NCBI RefSeq assembly: GCF_002077695.1 | Contig: NZ_MWUE01000004.1 | Coordinates: 124,001 to 188,000, forward strand | Origin: Pantoea latae | GTDB taxonomy: Bacteria > Pseudomonadota > Gammaproteobacteria > Enterobacterales > Enterobacteriaceae | Length of the DNA stretch: 64,000 bases | Direction of reading: 5' to 3' | In this document: one piece after another, positions 47,543 to 56,030 of the stretch | How the letters are laid out: each line of letters opens with the position of its first letter | Numbering within the stretch: position 1 is the stretch's first letter | The notes under the pieces: model-generated | The model's input: only the letters and a program-made list of their open reading frames with translations | The model's database searches: none | Told to the model about the DNA's origin: nothing | Position numbers and translations under genes: made by a program

Positions 47543-49171
47543 TTAATCCGCCTTGCCGCGCGCCAGCCACATCACGCGTGAAAACATCTGACGCATCAAT
47601 GGCGGCATCGCCTGCTCGCCGCGCTCGGCGGCGGCCATCGCCACGGCGATCGCCAGTTCCGGCTTGGAGGCGTGCTGAAGGGCATGGGTAATAATACGCC
47701 TCGGGCTCATCGCCGCATTTAACGGCAGGTGCGCCATCTGCAAATAGACCTCTCTGAAGCCGGCGCTGAACAGGAAATGTTCCATATCGCGCGCCGGCAG
47801 CTGCGTCAGATGGTGGTCGCTCTCCTCATGCGGCTGAAGCTGACTGCGCGCCGTGGCGACATATTTGTTACCAGCATCGTCGCCGTCGGTCAGTACATGC
47901 CAGGCGATGCCCATGCGCGCGGCGAACTTCAGCAGCGGCTTCAGGCCGGACTGCGCGAACTCGATCACCTTCACCCCTTCCGCCGCGAAGTGGTAGCCGC
48001 ACTGGCGCGCCAGCTCGTTGATGATCCACACCTCGGTTTCGCCCTCTACCAGCAGCCAGCAGCGGGCGAACAGCGCCGAGGGACGATTGACGCGAATATG
48101 AAAGCCGATACGGCGGCTCTCTTCGGCGCTCAGCCCCTGAGGACCGATGCGCCAGGCGGCGACGCGTGCGGGTTCGCGCACCAGCCGACAGACGTTCTCC
48201 ACCGGCGTCAGCGACAGCAGCTCGCCGGAGTTGGTGGTGGCGATTTTCTGCAGCGGCATCAGCTCCAGCAGATTCCAGGTGACCGACAGCATAATCGGGT
48301 GCAGCCGGGTTTCGGGATCTTCGATCAGCAGCAGCGGCCGCGCTTCGGGCGAGAGTGCCGCCGCGCCGCGCGCCTGCGCCAGCAGCACAAACATGCGCAG
48401 CAGCACGATCTGCTGACTGCGCGAGTCGGTTTCGCCCATCAGCTGATTAAGCCGATCCAGCGCGCGCCAGCCGTGCGCGCCGTCGCGCCTCTGCGGATCG
48501 CTGCGCCGCGCCTGGCCGTCAGCAGGCTGTAGCACGAGAAAGTAGTGCTCCATCAGCTGCTGCATCGTCGCGACGCCCTGGCGCAGCGTCTCATCGCTAA
48601 GCTGATGCGGCTGCGACGCCAGCTGGCGCGTCAGGCTGGCGATATCCGTCGCCAGCGCGCGCTGCGCCTCGCCCTCATCATGGCGCAACCGCCGACTAAA
48701 GCGCGCGTCGCGCAGCCGCAGCACCGGATGCCGCCGCACCAGCTCGCCGATCGCCGCTTCGCTGCCCGCCAGCGGCAACAGCTCGCCGTCCGCGCGCAAA
48801 AAGCGGCGCGAGTCGCTGACACCGTCGTCACGCAGCCGTGCGCGCGTGCTGAAGTAGAGCCGCCGCGCGCCCTGCGCGTCGCGCTGCCAGAACGGCGACA
48901 AGGCGTCTGCCTGCTCGCTGCCGTCGTCGCGGAAATGAAGCACGATCTGCAGCCGCCGCATCGGGGCCGCGCCGTTGCCGGGCGTGAAGTGAAAGTCGTG
49001 GCGGGTAAAGACGTAGCGCGTCTCCTGCGGTGCCAGCAGCAGGCTCAGGGCGTCCAGCAAACTCGACTTGCCCCAGGCGTTTTCGCCAATCAGCAGGTTG
49101 GTCTGGGTGAGCGGCAGCGATAGATGGCTAATGCCGCGAAAGCCGGTAATCTCAATATGTTCCAGAATCAT
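47543..49171 (-). CDS. ybjD: OLD-family ATPase/TOPRIM nuclease YbjD
   Basis: YbjD is a chromosomal overcoming-lysogenisation-defect (OLD) family protein combining an ABC-type ATPase with a TOPRIM nuclease. I start at MILEHIEITGFRGISHL, 7 bases after AGGAGG; the ATG two codons earlier is too close to that site. The 542-residue protein has Walker A GENAWGKSS near residue 29, the Walker B block LLLIEDPETRLHP near residue 280, and TOPRIM motifs LLVEGETE and DGDDAG in the C-terminal third. It is similar throughout to E. coli YbjD (552). Its physiological role is unknown; it stands alone without a GajB-like partner. Confidence 0.9.
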   Translation of the reverse strand: MILEHIEITGFRGISHLSLPLTQTNLLIGENAWGKSSLLDALSLLLAPQETRYVFTRHDFHFTPGNGAAPMRRLQIVLHFRDDGSEQADALSPFWQRDAQGARRLYFSTRARLRDDGVSDSRRFLRADGELLPLAGSEAAIGELVRRHPVLRLRDARFSRRLRHDEGEAQRALATDIASLTRQLASQPHQLSDETLRQGVATMQQLMEHYFLVLQPADGQARRSDPQRRDGAHGWRALDRLNQLMGETDSRSQQIVLLRMFVLLAQARGAAALSPEARPLLLIEDPETRLHPIMLSVTWNLLELMPLQKIATTNSGELLSLTPVENVCRLVREPARVAAWRIGPQGLSAEESRRIGFHIRVNRPSALFARCWLLVEGETEVWIINELARQCGYHFAAEGVKVIEFAQSGLKPLLKFAARMGIAWHVLTDGDDAGNKYVATARSQLQPHEESDHHLTQLPARDMEHFLFSAGFREVYLQMAHLPLNAAMSPRRIITHALQHASKPELAIAVAMAAAERGEQAMPPLMRQMFSRVMWLARGKAD

Positions 49172-49276
49172 GGGCATCCCTCCTCAGGTTCGGCCAGGCC
49201 GCGGTGATACAAGTGTTTACTCCTTCAGGCTTTTTCGCTAGCGTGTCGCCACTCTCTGTAAGGAAACGCATCCGTT

Positions 49277-50176
49277 ATGTACTCTGGACTTCTTATCATT
49301 CTGCTGCCGCTGGTGCTCGGCTGGCTGCTGCCGCTGCGTCAGCCCGCCGTGTTACGCCTCGTTAATCGCCTGCTGGGCTGGATGGTCTACATCATCCTGT
49401 TTTTTATGGGCATCAGCCTCGCTTTTCTCGATAACCTTAGCCGCAATCTGCTTAGCGTGTTTCATATCGCGCTGGTGAGCGCGCTGGCGATCCTGCTGTG
49501 TAACCTGCTGGCGCTGCGCCTGCTGGAAAAAAAGCGCCCCTGGCAGCATCAGCATAAGCAGGAAGCGCTGCCGTCGCGGCTGCGCATGGCGCTCGACTCC
49601 CTGACCCTGTGCGGCGTGGTGGTACTGGGCTTCCTCGCGGGGCTGACGCAGTTTCCCTTTTTGCGCCACGCCTCGACGGCCAGCGAGTACGCGCTGCTCT
49701 TTTTGCTGTTTCTGGTGGGCGTGCAGCTGCGCGGCAGCGGCATGACGCTGCGCCAGATCCTGCTTAACCGACGCGGCATGCTGGTGTCGCTGGTGGTGCT
49801 GCTGAGCGCGCTGCTGGGCGGCGCGATTGCCGCCGCGCTGCTGGGTCTGCCGCTGAAAACCGGCCTGGCGCTGGCCAGCGGCTTCGGCTGGTACTCTCTT
49901 TCCGGCATCCTGATGACCGAGGCGTTCGGACCGGTGATCGGCAGCGCCGCCTTTTTCAACGATCTGCTGCGCGAGCTGATCGCCATTATGCTGGTCCCGG
50001 CGCTGATCGCCCGGCACCGCTCCAGCGCGCTGGGCCTGTGCGGCGCGACGGCGATGGATTTCACCCTGCCGGTGCTGCAGCGCGCGGGCGGCAACGAGAT
50101 CGTGCCAGCGGCCATCGTGCACGGCTTTGTGATGAGCCTGCTGGCGCCGCTGCTGATCGCCTTTTTCTCCGCCTGA
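49277..50176 (+). CDS. lysO: L-lysine exporter LysO (YbjE)
   Basis: LysO exports lysine and thialysine across the inner membrane. The 299-residue protein equals E. coli YbjE in length, with about eight membrane helices, starting [19 protein letters not shown]. The conserved blocks [12 protein letters not shown] and [12 protein letters not shown] are intact. E. coli lysO is regulated by ArgP and lysine; no such site was resolved in the 105-bp divergent gap with ybjD. In E. coli hcp-hcr lie between this gene and poxB, but here poxB follows after 100 bp. Confidence 0.93.
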   Translation: MYSGLLIILLPLVLGWLLPLRQPAVLRLVNRLLGWMVYIILFFMGISLAFLDNLSRNLLSVFHIALVSALAILLCNLLALRLLEKKRPWQHQHKQEALPSRLRMALDSLTLCGVVVLGFLAGLTQFPFLRHASTASEYALLFLLFLVGVQLRGSGMTLRQILLNRRGMLVSLVVLLSALLGGAIAAALLGLPLKTGLALASGFGWYSLSGILMTEAFGPVIGSAAFFNDLLRELIAIMLVPALIARHRSSALGLCGATAMDFTLPVLQRAGGNEIVPAAIVHGFVMSLLAPLLIAFFSA

Positions 50177-50218
50177 GGCGCAGCGCACTTTTTCACGGCT
50201 GCGCGCGCGCAACCTCGA

Positions 50219-50255
50219 CTACGCTTCTCTTTTTGTCCGCCATCGGGACGATGGC
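50219..50255 (+). promoter_or_regulatory. poxB promoter and leader hairpin
   Basis: CTACGCTT at 50219-50226 resembles the RpoS -10 consensus CTAYACTT. Just downstream, GCCATCG-GGA-CGATGGC (50239-50255) is a perfect 7-bp hairpin with GGA as its loop, located 21 bases before the poxB start and just upstream of the AGAGGAG ribosome site. RpoS control of poxB is known in E. coli; the hairpin's role is unknown. Confidence 0.5.
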
Positions 50256-50276
50256 TTGCAGCCAGAGGAGAAGAGA

Positions 50277-51998
50277 ATGAAGCAGACCGTTGCGGCGCTG
50301 ATCGCCAAAACGCTGGAAAACGCGGGCGTGAAACGCATCTGGGGAGTCACCGGCGACTCCCTGAACGGGCTGAGCGACAGCCTGAACCGCATGGGCACCA
50401 TCGAGTGGATGCCGACGCGCCACGAAGAGGTTGCCGCCTTCGCCGCAGGCGCCGAGGCTCACGTCAGCGGCGAGCTGGCGGTGTGCGCCGGCTCGTGCGG
50501 GCCGGGCAACCTGCATCTGATCAACGGCCTGTTCGACTGCCACCGCAACCGCGTGCCGGTGCTGGCGATCGCCGCCCATATTCCCTCCAGCGAAATCGGC
50601 AGCGGCTATTTTCAGGAAACCCATCCGCAGGAGCTGTTTCGCGAGTGCAGCCACTACTGCGAGCTGGTTTCCAGTCCCGAGCAGCTGCCGCAGGTGCTGG
50701 GCATTGCGATGCGCAAGGCGATCCTGAATCGCGGCGTTTCCGTGATCGTGCTGCCGGGCGACGTGGCGCTGAAGCCGGCGCCAGAGAGCGCCACCGCCGA
50801 GTGGTATCCGCCGCTGCTGCCGCAGGTGCTGCCGCAGGAAGCGGAACTGGCGCAGCTGGCGCAGAGCCTCAACGAGGCGGGCAATATCACGCTGCTGTGC
50901 GGCAGCGGCTGCGCCGGCGCCCATGACGAGGTGGTGCGACTGGCGGAGACGCTGAAGGCGCCTATCGTCCACGCGCTGCGCGGCAAAGAGCATATCGAGT
51001 ATGACAATCCCTACGACGTCGGCATGACCGGCCTGATCGGCTTCTCTTCCGGCTATCACGCCATGATGAATGCCGATACGCTGCTGCTGCTCGGCACTAA
51101 ATTCCCCTATCGCGCCTTCTATCCCGAAAAGGCGAAAATCATTCAGCTCGATATCAATCCCGGCAGCCTGGGTGCGCACTGTCATGTCGATCAGGCGTAC
51201 GTCGGCGCGGTGAAGCCGACGCTGCAGGCGCTGCTGCCGCGGCTGACGCAGAAAAGCGACCGTCATCATCTCGACAGCGCGCTGGAGCACTACGCCGACG
51301 CGCGCAAAGGGCTGGACGAGCTGGCCAACGCCAACGACAAACAGGCGATCCACCCGCAGTATCTGGCGCAGCAGATCAGCCACTACGCCAGCGACGACGC
51401 CGTGTTCACCTGCGACGTCGGCACGCCCACCGTCTGGGCGGCGCGCTATCTGAAGATGAACGGCCGCCGTCGCCTGCTCGGCTCCTTCAATCACGGTTCG
51501 ATGGCCAATGCGATGCCGCAGGCGATCGGCGCGCAGGCGCTTGACCGCCAGCGTCAGGTGGTGGCGCTGTGCGGCGACGGCGGCTTCAGCATGCTGATGG
51601 GCGACTTTATCACCCTGGCGCAGCTCAAACTGCCGGTGAAGCTGGTGATCTTTAACAACAGCGTGCTGGGCTTTGTCGCCATGGAAATGAAAGCGGGCGG
51701 CTACCTTACTGACGGCACCGAGCTGGATAATCCCGACTTCGCCGCTATCGCCGAAGCCTGCGGCATCAAAGGGTATCGCGTTGAGAAAGCGTCCGATCTT
51801 AACGGCGCGCTGGAGCAGGCGTTCGCCCATCCCGGCCCGGCGCTGGTGGACGTCATCACCGCCAAAGAGGAGCTGGCGATGCCGCCGCAGATCAAGATGG
51901 AGCAGGCGAAAGGCTTCAGCCTCTATATGCTGCGTGCCATTCTGAATGGTCGCGGCGACGAAGTGGTAGAGCTGGCGAAAACCAACTGGCTGCGGTAA
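50277..51998 (+). CDS. poxB: Pyruvate dehydrogenase (quinone) / pyruvate oxidase
   Basis: PoxB is a peripheral membrane flavoprotein that decarboxylates pyruvate to acetate and CO2, reducing ubiquinone, mainly in stationary phase. The start [17 protein letters not shown] follows AGGAG and gives 573 residues (E. coli 572). The TPP motif [12 protein letters not shown] and its NN partner (VIFNNSVLG) are at about 430-460; the catalytic Glu is in [14 protein letters not shown] near residue 50. The C-terminus LAKTNWLR, part of the membrane-binding tail, is conserved. Confidence 0.97.
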   Translation: MKQTVAALIAKTLENAGVKRIWGVTGDSLNGLSDSLNRMGTIEWMPTRHEEVAAFAAGAEAHVSGELAVCAGSCGPGNLHLINGLFDCHRNRVPVLAIAAHIPSSEIGSGYFQETHPQELFRECSHYCELVSSPEQLPQVLGIAMRKAILNRGVSVIVLPGDVALKPAPESATAEWYPPLLPQVLPQEAELAQLAQSLNEAGNITLLCGSGCAGAHDEVVRLAETLKAPIVHALRGKEHIEYDNPYDVGMTGLIGFSSGYHAMMNADTLLLLGTKFPYRAFYPEKAKIIQLDINPGSLGAHCHVDQAYVGAVKPTLQALLPRLTQKSDRHHLDSALEHYADARKGLDELANANDKQAIHPQYLAQQISHYASDDAVFTCDVGTPTVWAARYLKMNGRRRLLGSFNHGSMANAMPQAIGAQALDRQRQVVALCGDGGFSMLMGDFITLAQLKLPVKLVIFNNSVLGFVAMEMKAGGYLTDGTELDNPDFAAIAEACGIKGYRVEKASDLNGALEQAFAHPGPALVDVITAKEELAMPPQIKMEQAKGFSLYMLRAILNGRGDEVVELAKTNWLR

Positions 51999-52056
51999 AA
52001 GAGAAAGAGGCCAGCGGGCATCTGGGTCCGCTGAAGATACAGGCAAGGTGCCTGCG

Positions 52057-52240
52057 CGGATAGCGTGGCCCGATCGCAAAGACGCAAAAAACGGCATCCC
52101 TGCCAGCTCGGCCCGCGCGCATACGCACCTCATCCCTGAGGTGCGTATGCGCGCGGGCCAACGCGCTGCGTTGTTCAAAAACGCTCCTGGCGTTTTTGTC
52201 CATGGCGCGGGACGCTTTGCTCCTCGGGCCACGCCATCCG
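52057..52240 (-). repeat. Large nested inverted-repeat element in the poxB-ltaE gap
   Basis: The outer arms, 52057-52073 and 52224-52240, are complementary over 17 bases with one mismatch (core GCGTGGCCCGA/TCGGGCCACGC). Inside are a 23-bp perfect stem (52110-52132/52137-52159) with plus-strand loop TCCC, and a 9-bp stem CAAAAACGC/GCGTTTTTG (52176-52198) with loop TCCTG. A smaller CAACG/CGTTG stem lies between them. Read on the minus strand the loops are GGGA (in context CAGGGATG) and CAGGA. A weak GGC-AGGGAT-GCC hairpin near 52093-52104 is followed on the minus strand by GTTTTTT. This architecture resembles the element at 28269-28412. No reading frame of note is present. Confidence 0.8.
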
Positions 52241-52265
52241 CTCCTCACCCTGTGTGCAGTCTGTT

Positions 52266-52291
52266 CGGGCGTTTGCGCCCGCTTTTCTTTT
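52266..52291 (+). terminator. Terminator between poxB and ltaE
   Basis: Stem CGGGCG/CGCCCG with loop TTTG (52266-52281), then CTTTTCTTTTCT. It lies only about 14 bases before the ltaE ribosome site, so it should end most poxB transcripts, with ltaE reached by read-through or a promoter I did not identify. Confidence 0.7.
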
Positions 52292-52305
52292 CTCAGGAGA
52301 GCCAC

Positions 52306-53307
52306 GTGATCGATCTACGCAGTGATACCGTAACCCGGCCCAGCGCCGCGATGTTGCAGGCGATGATGGCCGCCGACACCGGCGACGACGTCTATCGCGA
52401 CGATCCCACCGTTAACGCGCTGGAGGCGGAAGCGGCGCGGCTCAGCGGCAAAGCGGCCGCGCTGTTCTTCCCTACCGGCACCCAGGCCAACCTGGTGGCG
52501 CTGCTGAGCCACTGCCAGCGCGGCGATGAATATATCGTCGGCCAGCAGGCGCACAACTACAAATATGAAGCGGGCGGCGCGGCGGTGCTGGGCAGCATCC
52601 AGCCACAGCCGATCCTCGCCGCCGCAGACGGCACGCTGCCGCTCGACGTCGTGGCGGCCGCCATCAAGCCGGACGATATTCACTTCGCGCGCACCCGCCT
52701 GCTCAGCCTGGAAAATACCCATCACGGCAAGGTGCTGCCGCTCGACTATCTCGCTCGCGCCTTTGAATTTAGCCGCGAGCGCAAGCTGGCGCTGCATATT
52801 GACGGCGCGCGCATCTTTAACGCGGTGGTGGCGCAAAACGTCACGCTGGAGGCGATCGCGCGCTACTGCGACACCCTGACTATCTGCCTGTCGAAAGGAC
52901 TGGGCACGCCGGTGGGATCGCTGCTGTGCGGCGATGAGGCTTATATCGACAGCGCGCGTCGCTGGCGCAAAATGACCGGCGGCGGCATGCGCCAGGCGGG
53001 CATCCTGGCGGCGGCCGGCCTCTATGCGCTGCAGCACAACGTGGCGCGGCTGAAAGAGGATCACGATAACGCCGCCTGGCTGGGCCAGCAGCTGCAGCAG
53101 GCGGGCGTCGAGGTGGTGGAGCAGCAGACCAATATGCTGTTTGTGCGCGTGCCCGCCGAGCAGGTCGAGGCGCTAAAAAGCTGGTTCGCCCAGCGCGACG
53201 TGCTGCTTAGCGTTGGGCCGGTAACGCGCATCGTCACCCATCTGGATGTCGATCGTTCTGCGCTGGAGCAGCTGGTGGCGCACTGGAGAGCCTTCCTGCA
53301 GCGTTAA
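52306..53307 (+). CDS. ltaE: Low-specificity L-threonine aldolase
   Basis: LtaE is a PLP enzyme cleaving threonine and allo-threonine to glycine and acetaldehyde. The start is GTG at 52306, with AGGAGA seven bases upstream, giving (M)IDLRSDTVTRPSAAMLQ and 333 residues, as in E. coli; the upstream open frame is the inverted-repeat region. The PLP lysine is in CLSKGLGTPVGS near residue 197. It overlaps the convergent amiD end by four bases. The E. coli neighbours ybjT and ybjS are absent. Confidence 0.96.
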   Translation: MIDLRSDTVTRPSAAMLQAMMAADTGDDVYRDDPTVNALEAEAARLSGKAAALFFPTGTQANLVALLSHCQRGDEYIVGQQAHNYKYEAGGAAVLGSIQPQPILAAADGTLPLDVVAAAIKPDDIHFARTRLLSLENTHHGKVLPLDYLARAFEFSRERKLALHIDGARIFNAVVAQNVTLEAIARYCDTLTICLSKGLGTPVGSLLCGDEAYIDSARRWRKMTGGGMRQAGILAAAGLYALQHNVARLKEDHDNAAWLGQQLQQAGVEVVEQQTNMLFVRVPAEQVEALKSWFAQRDVLLSVGPVTRIVTHLDVDRSALEQLVAHWRAFLQR

Positions 53308-54122
53308 TCGCCATATCTCTCCAGCAGCGCCCTGGCGATCGCCAGGGTTTCCGCGTCCGGCAAACCGCGATAGTCCGCCGGACGAAAATGCATCTGAAAC
53401 GCCGCGATCAGCCGCTGCTGCTCGCGCGGCGTGGTCGCACCGCTCACGTCATAGCCGTAGCGCGACAGCGCCGACAACAGCTTTTCTGTCTCAACCGGAT
53501 CCTGCGCCGCGCGGCCCGCTAAGTAGTGCTGCACGCGCGCTGCCTCTGGCCAGGCGCCGATGCCCTGCTGCGCCAGCTGGCGCCAGGGAAACAGCGGGCC
53601 GGGATCCTGTTTGCGCTGCGGCGCGATGTCGCTGTGGCCGACGATCTGCACCGGGGCGATGGCGTAGCGCTGGGTAATATCTTTCAGCAGCGGGATCAGC
53701 GCGGCGATCTGCGCCGCGCTAAAGGGCTGCCAGTCGCGCCCGGTTAGCGTGCGCCTGTAGCCGCGATTCACCAGCTCGATGCCAATCGAGGTGTCGTTGA
53801 TATGCGTCGCGCCGCGCCAGTAGCTGGCGCCGGCATGCCAGGCGAGCTGCGCCTCCGGCACCAGCTGCCACACCACCTGTTTGCCGGCGCGCTGCGGCGG
53901 CTGGCGCGGGATCAGATAGTGGGCGCTGACGTCGCGATCGGTCAGGGTCGCCAGCGACGAGGGAAAATCTTCGGCGGTGTAGTGAATAACGAGGGTTTTG
54001 ATACGCGGCCTGGCGCCGTAAGCGGGATGCTGCGTATCGACCCAGTAGCCCTGCCGCGACTCCAGCCCGCTGTGGCAGCCCGCCAGCAGCAGCAGCGACA
54101 GCGCCGCCAGCCGCCGCCTCAA
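53304..54122 (-). CDS. amiD: N-acetylmuramoyl-L-alanine amidase AmiD
   Basis: AmiD is an outer-membrane lipoprotein zinc amidase (Amidase_2/AmpD-like) that cleaves muropeptides. The 272-residue precursor (E. coli 276) has a signal with lipobox LLAGC, cysteine at residue 15. Zinc ligands are in [14 protein letters not shown] (His), QLAWHAG and [17 protein letters not shown]-terminal peptidoglycan-binding-like segment follows. It starts in a 4-bp overlap with the end of ybjQ. Confidence 0.95.
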   Translation of the reverse strand: MRRRLAALSLLLLAGCHSGLESRQGYWVDTQHPAYGARPRIKTLVIHYTAEDFPSSLATLTDRDVSAHYLIPRQPPQRAGKQVVWQLVPEAQLAWHAGASYWRGATHINDTSIGIELVNRGYRRTLTGRDWQPFSAAQIAALIPLLKDITQRYAIAPVQIVGHSDIAPQRKQDPGPLFPWRQLAQQGIGAWPEAARVQHYLAGRAAQDPVETEKLLSALSRYGYDVSGATTPREQQRLIAAFQMHFRPADYRGLPDAETLAIARALLERYGD

Positions 54123-54439
54123 CGCAGGATCACCGCCGTGCCGGAGACGCTGACCATCAGCATGCTGCCATCTTTGCCGACGGTTTCATAATCGATATCG
54201 ATGCCGACCACCGCATTGGCGCCCAGCGATTTCGCCTGCGCTTCCAGCTCTTCGAAGGCGATTTCACGCGCCTTGCGCAGCTCTTTCTCGTAGGCGCCGG
54301 AGCGGCCGCCAACCACATCGCGAATACCGGCAAAAAAGTCGCGGAAGATATTGGCGCCGAGGATCGCCTCGCCGGTGACGACGCCGCAGTAGTCGCTGAT
54401 GCTGTGTCCTTCCAGGGTGGGCGTAGTGGAAAACTTCAT
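54119..54439 (-). CDS. ybjQ: YbjQ, UPF0145 family protein
   Basis: YbjQ is a small cytosolic protein of the UPF0145/YbjQ family, forming homopentamers in solved structures; function unknown. The 106-residue sequence (E. coli 107) starts [17 protein letters not shown] and holds the conserved [19 protein letters not shown] and [14 protein letters not shown]. It overlaps amiD by 4 bp (ATGA), indicating an operon, and is divergent from ybjP. Confidence 0.93.
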   Translation of the reverse strand: MKFSTTPTLEGHSISDYCGVVTGEAILGANIFRDFFAGIRDVVGGRSGAYEKELRKAREIAFEELEAQAKSLGANAVVGIDIDYETVGKDGSMLMVSVSGTAVILR

Positions 54440-54493
54440 CGCTCTCTCCTTCTATGAAATGGCGTGCAAGGCTCTTTCAACTAAAAAGCACGG

Positions 54494-54500
54494 CTATACT
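54494..54500 (+). promoter_or_regulatory. Possible RpoS-type -10 of ybjP
   Basis: CTATACT at 54494-54500, 46 bases before the ybjP ATG, fits the RpoS -10 consensus CTAYACT and is also a fair sigma-70 -10. No clear -35 is seen. Confidence 0.45.
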
Positions 54501-54546
54501 CTATGCTAAAAATAGCGCTTTGCCAGAGAACAATAAGGAAATCGAG

Positions 54547-55092
54547 ATGAGAAACAAAGCCTTTGCGCTGCTGATCCCCACCGCGCTGCTGCTCTCAGCC
54601 TGCACCACGGTCGAGCCGGTGATTAAGGACAACGGCCCTCGCAGCGCGCCCTGCGTCGACGGCGGCCCGGACAGCGTCGCGCAGCAGTTTTACGATCTGC
54701 GCCTTCAGCAGCCGACCCCAGGCCTGCCTGGCAGCGATCAGCTGGCAAAATATCGCCCTTACCTGAGCGAACGTCTCTACCAGGCGCTGCAGCAGGCCGG
54801 CAGCCAGAGCGGCAACGCCTCGGCAGCGTGGCGCAGCGGCGATCTCTTCTCCAGCCTGCCGCAGGGCCCGACCGCCGCCAGCGTGGCGGACAGCTCCACC
54901 ATTCCCAACCGCGACGCGCGCAATATTCCGCTGCGCGTCGAGCTGAGCCGCGACAACAAAAGCTGGCAGGATGAGGTGCTGATGATCCGCGAAGGCACCT
55001 GCTGGGTAGTGGACGACGTGCGCTACGTCGCCGACTGGCCCCATCCGGGCGGCGGCACCCTGAGCCAGACGCTGGAGCAGGCGAGAAAATAA
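54547..55092 (+). CDS. ybjP: Predicted lipoprotein YbjP
   Basis: YbjP is a DUF3828 lipoprotein of unknown function. The start MRNKAFALLIPTALLLSACTT follows AAGGA; the lipobox LLSAC puts the acylated cysteine near residue 19. The 181-residue protein is longer than E. coli YbjP (171) by insertions in the middle (about residues 58-105). The conserved C-terminal block STIPNRDARNIPLRVEL and QDEVLMIREGTCWVVDDVRY is intact. A terminator separates it from artP. Confidence 0.9.
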   Translation: MRNKAFALLIPTALLLSACTTVEPVIKDNGPRSAPCVDGGPDSVAQQFYDLRLQQPTPGLPGSDQLAKYRPYLSERLYQALQQAGSQSGNASAAWRSGDLFSSLPQGPTAASVADSSTIPNRDARNIPLRVELSRDNKSWQDEVLMIREGTCWVVDDVRYVADWPHPGGGTLSQTLEQARK

Positions 55093-55110
55093 CGCCTGTT
55101 TCCCTGACGC

Positions 55111-55138
55111 GCGCCGCTCTTCAGCGGCGCGATTTTTT
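55111..55138 (+). terminator. Intrinsic terminator of ybjP
   Basis: Stem GCGCCGCT/AGCGGCGC with loop CTTC (55111-55130), then GA and six T. Confidence 0.93.
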
Positions 55139-55203
55139 GCCCCTGGCGACCTGCGCGGAGTGGCGCGATATTGTGCTACGCTTTACCTGTTTCGCTGCAG
55201 TTT

Positions 55204-55242
55204 AATAAATTTTAACCCACTTCATTTGCATAACTATTCTGG
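55204..55242 (+). promoter_or_regulatory. Candidate tandem ArgR boxes upstream of artP
   Basis: A good ARG box lies at 55225-55242 (TGCAT-AACT-ATTCT against the TGAAT-N4-ATTCA core). A weak partner (TAAAT-N4-ACCCA) is three bases upstream at 55204-55221, the usual spacing for an ArgR hexamer. ArgR control of art genes is known in E. coli. Confidence 0.5.
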
Positions 55243-55286
55243 TGCGGTTAAGATTCGCGGCACTAATGGCTATTCAAAATTTGCGC

Positions 55287-56015
55287 ATGAGTATTCAACT
55301 AAACGGGATTAACTGCTTTTACGGCGCCCATCAGGCGCTGTTTGACATCAATCTGGATTGCCCGCAAGGCGAAACGCTGGTGCTGCTCGGCCCAAGCGGC
55401 GCGGGGAAAAGCTCACTCCTGCGCGTGCTTAACCTGCTGGAGCAGCCGCGCTCAGGCAGCCTGAAAATTGCCGGCAACCATTTCGACTTCAGCAAAACGC
55501 CTTCTGACGCCGCCATTCGCGAACTGCGTCAAAATGTCGGTATGGTGTTTCAGCAATATAATCTCTGGCCGCACCTCACCGTGGTGCAGAACCTGATCGA
55601 AGCGCCGTGCCGCGTGCTGGGCCTCAGCAAAGGCGAGGCGCGCGCCCGCGCCGACAAGCTGCTGGAGCGCCTGCGCCTGACGCCCTATGCCGACCGTTTC
55701 CCGCTGCACCTTTCCGGCGGCCAGCAGCAGCGCGTCGCCATCGCACGCGCCCTGATGATGGAGCCGCAGGTTCTGCTGTTCGACGAGCCGACCGCCGCGC
55801 TCGATCCCGAAATCACCGCGCAGATCGTCAGCATTATCCGCGAGCTGGCCCAGACCAATATTACGCAGGTTATCGTTACCCACGAAGTCGAAGTCGCCCG
55901 TAAGACCGCCAGCCGCGTGGTCTATATGGAGAACGGCCATATCGTGGAACAAGGCGACGCCAGCCGATTTACACAGCCGCAAACCGAGGCGTTTGCACAT
56001 TATCTTTCGCATTAA
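55287..56015 (+). CDS. artP: Arginine ABC transporter ATP-binding protein ArtP
   Basis: ArtP powers arginine import through ArtQM. The start [19 protein letters not shown] gives 242 residues as in E. coli; the 15-codon upstream frame is leader. Walker [12 protein letters not shown] is near residue 36, signature [15 protein letters not shown] near residue 145 and Walker [15 protein letters not shown] follows. First gene of artPIQM, 15 bp before artI. Confidence 0.97.
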   Translation: MSIQLNGINCFYGAHQALFDINLDCPQGETLVLLGPSGAGKSSLLRVLNLLEQPRSGSLKIAGNHFDFSKTPSDAAIRELRQNVGMVFQQYNLWPHLTVVQNLIEAPCRVLGLSKGEARARADKLLERLRLTPYADRFPLHLSGGQQQRVAIARALMMEPQVLLFDEPTAALDPEITAQIVSIIRELAQTNITQVIVTHEVEVARKTASRVVYMENGHIVEQGDASRFTQPQTEAFAHYLSH

Positions 56016-56030
56016 GTCAGGAAGCTCCCA

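Noticed and set aside
50193..52232. Long minus-strand open frame (679 codons) opposite poxB, running into the inverted repeats
   Set aside because: No domain is recognisable, and it covers the poxB coding strand and the palindromic gap; treated as a shadow.
52048..52305. N-terminal extension of ltaE by 86 codons through element B
   Set aside because: The conserved protein begins at the GTG at 52306 with its own ribosome site; the extension is palindromic DNA.
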